Source: Synergistaceae bacterium
GTDB taxonomy: Bacteria; Synergistota; Synergistia; Synergistales; Aminobacteriaceae
Direction: 5' to 3'
Length of the DNA stretch: 6,777 nt
Assembly: GCA_017458545.1 (NCBI GenBank)
Contig: JAFTBA010000296.1
Coordinates: forward strand, 1 to 6,777
Shown: positions 5,828-6,777 of the stretch, piece by piece
Numbering within the stretch: position 1 is the first letter of the stretch
Layout of the letters: each line of letters starts with the position of its first letter
Notes under the pieces: generated by a model
What the model was told of the DNA's origin: nothing
Seen by the model: the letters and a program-made list of their open reading frames with translations, nothing else
Database searches by the model: none
Position numbers and translations under genes: made by a program

Positions 5828-6709
5828 TCACCTCTTCAGCTTAGGGTCAAGGGCATCACGCAGTCCGTCACCCAAAAAGTTAAGCGCAAGTATCGTCAGC
5901 ATTATTGCAAGCCCCGGATAAAGCGTCATATGCGGAAAGTCCCTGATATACTGACGGCCTCCCGAAAGCATTGCGCCCCATTCGGGGTTAGGGGGCTGAA
6001 TGCCGAGTCCTATGAACGATAATCCTGCGGCGTTGAGAATCGCTGAAGCTACTCCGAGAGTTGACTGTACGATTATGGGAGCCATGCTGTTGGGAATTAT
6101 GTGCTTGAGAATGATACGAAGGTCTGAACTTCCTGCTGCTCTTGCTGCCTCTATGAACTCCATAGAACGAATCGAAAGCACTGACCCCCTGACTATACGC
6201 GCGTAAGTCGGTACTGCTGAGATTCCTACGGCTATCATCAGGTTCATCAGGCTGGGCCCTAATGCCGCAACTATGGCTATTGCCAGTAACGTTTGAGGTA
6301 TTGACAGCAGAACGTCCATAACACGCATTATGCAGTTATCGAGTCTTCCGCTGTAATAACCCGAAACAGCCCCGAGCATTCCGCCAATAACCAGTGCTAT
6401 TCCTACGGCAATGAATCCTACCTGCAATGACACTCTCGCTCCGTAAATAAGTCTGCTCAATATGTCGCGTCCGAACTCGTCAGTCCCAAGCCAATGCTGT
6501 GCCGAAGGTGTCTCGAACATGTGCATTAAGTCCTGTTTTATAGGGCTGTAAGGTGAAATTACTTCTGCGAAAATTGCGCAGAAAATCAACACGAATATTA
6601 TCGCAAGGCCGAACATCGCCAAAGGACTCTTGCTGAGTCTCAAAAGGACCTCAACGAACGGGCTTCGTCTTTTTCTGACAAGCTCAGGTATAAATTTTTC
6701 ATCTGACAT
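5828..6709 (-). CDS. dppC: Dipeptide/oligopeptide ABC transporter permease, DppC/OppC family
   Basis: This 293-residue inner-membrane permease has the normal family length. It would form the translocation pore with DppB for import of di- or oligopeptides. A charged cytoplasmic N-terminus (residues 1-28) precedes TM1 (about 31-52). The family hallmark HWLGTDEFGRDILSR follows at about 72-86, then hydrophobic segments near 94-117, 137-155, 158-176, 211-234 and 264-282. The ATPase-coupling EAA loop is at about 184-207 (EFIEAARAAG ... IIPN). The C-terminus GDGLRDALDPKLKR is typical of the family. The ATG is preceded by GGGAGGG (6719-6725) with 9 nt spacing. The TGA stop sits inside the ribosome-binding site of the following ATPase gene, so translation is probably coupled. 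The exact peptide specificity (dipeptide, oligopeptide or nickel) cannot be read from the permease. Confidence 0.95.
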   Translation of the reverse strand: MSDEKFIPELVRKRRSPFVEVLLRLSKSPLAMFGLAIIFVLIFCAIFAEVISPYSPIKQDLMHMFETPSAQHWLGTDEFGRDILSRLIYGARVSLQVGFIAVGIALVIGGMLGAVSGYYSGRLDNCIMRVMDVLLSIPQTLLAIAIVAALGPSLMNLMIAVGISAVPTYARIVRGSVLSIRSMEFIEAARAAGSSDLRIILKHIIPNSMAPIIVQSTLGVASAILNAAGLSFIGLGIQPPNPEWGAMLSGGRQYIRDFPHMTLYPGLAIMLTILALNFLGDGLRDALDPKLKR

Positions 6710-6724
6710 TTATGTAAGCCCTCC

Positions 6725-6777
6725 CTATTTCAATTCGGCCTTAATTCGCGGGTCAATATACGCATACAGAAGGTCAA
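6725..6777 (-). CDS. dppB: Dipeptide/oligopeptide ABC transporter permease, DppB/OppB family (C-terminal end only)
   Basis: Only the last 16 codons and a TAG stop (6725-6727) are in the window; the rest lies beyond the right edge. The visible residues are DLLYAYIDPRIKAELK. The pattern DLLYAYIDPRI is the typical C-terminal tail of DppB/OppB inner-membrane permeases, which pair with DppC to form the transmembrane channel. The stop is followed 15 nt later by the start of a dppC homologue, the standard order in this operon type. Family assignment rests on this short tail plus context, so it is strong for a DppB-like permease but says nothing about substrate. Confidence 0.85.
   Translation of the reverse strand, partial: DLLYAYIDPRIKAELK

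Overview
This bacterial window is densely packed, and every gene I can support lies on the minus strand, so the order of transcription runs from high to low coordinates. It begins with the last 16 codons of a DppB/OppB-type permease. After that come complete genes for a DppC/OppC permease, a DppD/OppD ATPase, a DppF/OppF ATPase and the tripeptidase PepT. Next is a compact G-tract repeat/hairpin, then a RadD/SSL2-like DEAH helicase that starts with TTG, and a small secreted protein of unknown function. The last 171 bases hold no credible gene.

Region by region: 3844-6777 is a tightly coupled dipeptide/oligopeptide import cassette (dppBCDF order). Its junctions are a 15-nt gap, an overlap or gap of a few bases, a 2-nt gap and a 1-nt stop/start overlap into pepT. 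A substrate-binding protein (DppA/OppA) and most of DppB lie outside the window. 2603-3844 is pepT, so import of small peptides and their cytoplasmic hydrolysis share one transcription unit. 2543-2605 is an imperfect hairpin built from 7-bp-period GGG/CCC units. It overlaps the pepT stop codon and ends just before the Shine-Dalgarno site of the helicase gene. 807-2522 is the helicase and 172-738 the secreted protein, which probably has its own promoter at 772-800.

The organism cannot be named from this sequence. The DppF signature variant (LDGGRRQR), moderate GC content, strong Shine-Dalgarno sites and the linked peptide-uptake/PepT genes fit an anaerobic, peptide-using bacterium such as a member of Synergistota or Clostridia. 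That is an impression, not a demonstration. Most of the window is ordinary metabolism. The items most worth a second look are the heptad-repeat hairpin with overlapping G-quadruplex potential, the helicase Walker A motif ending in GKA instead of GKS/GKT, and the unrecognised exported protein. I see no phage, CRISPR, toxin-antitoxin or clear defence system, and nothing here that I would call a new multi-gene system.
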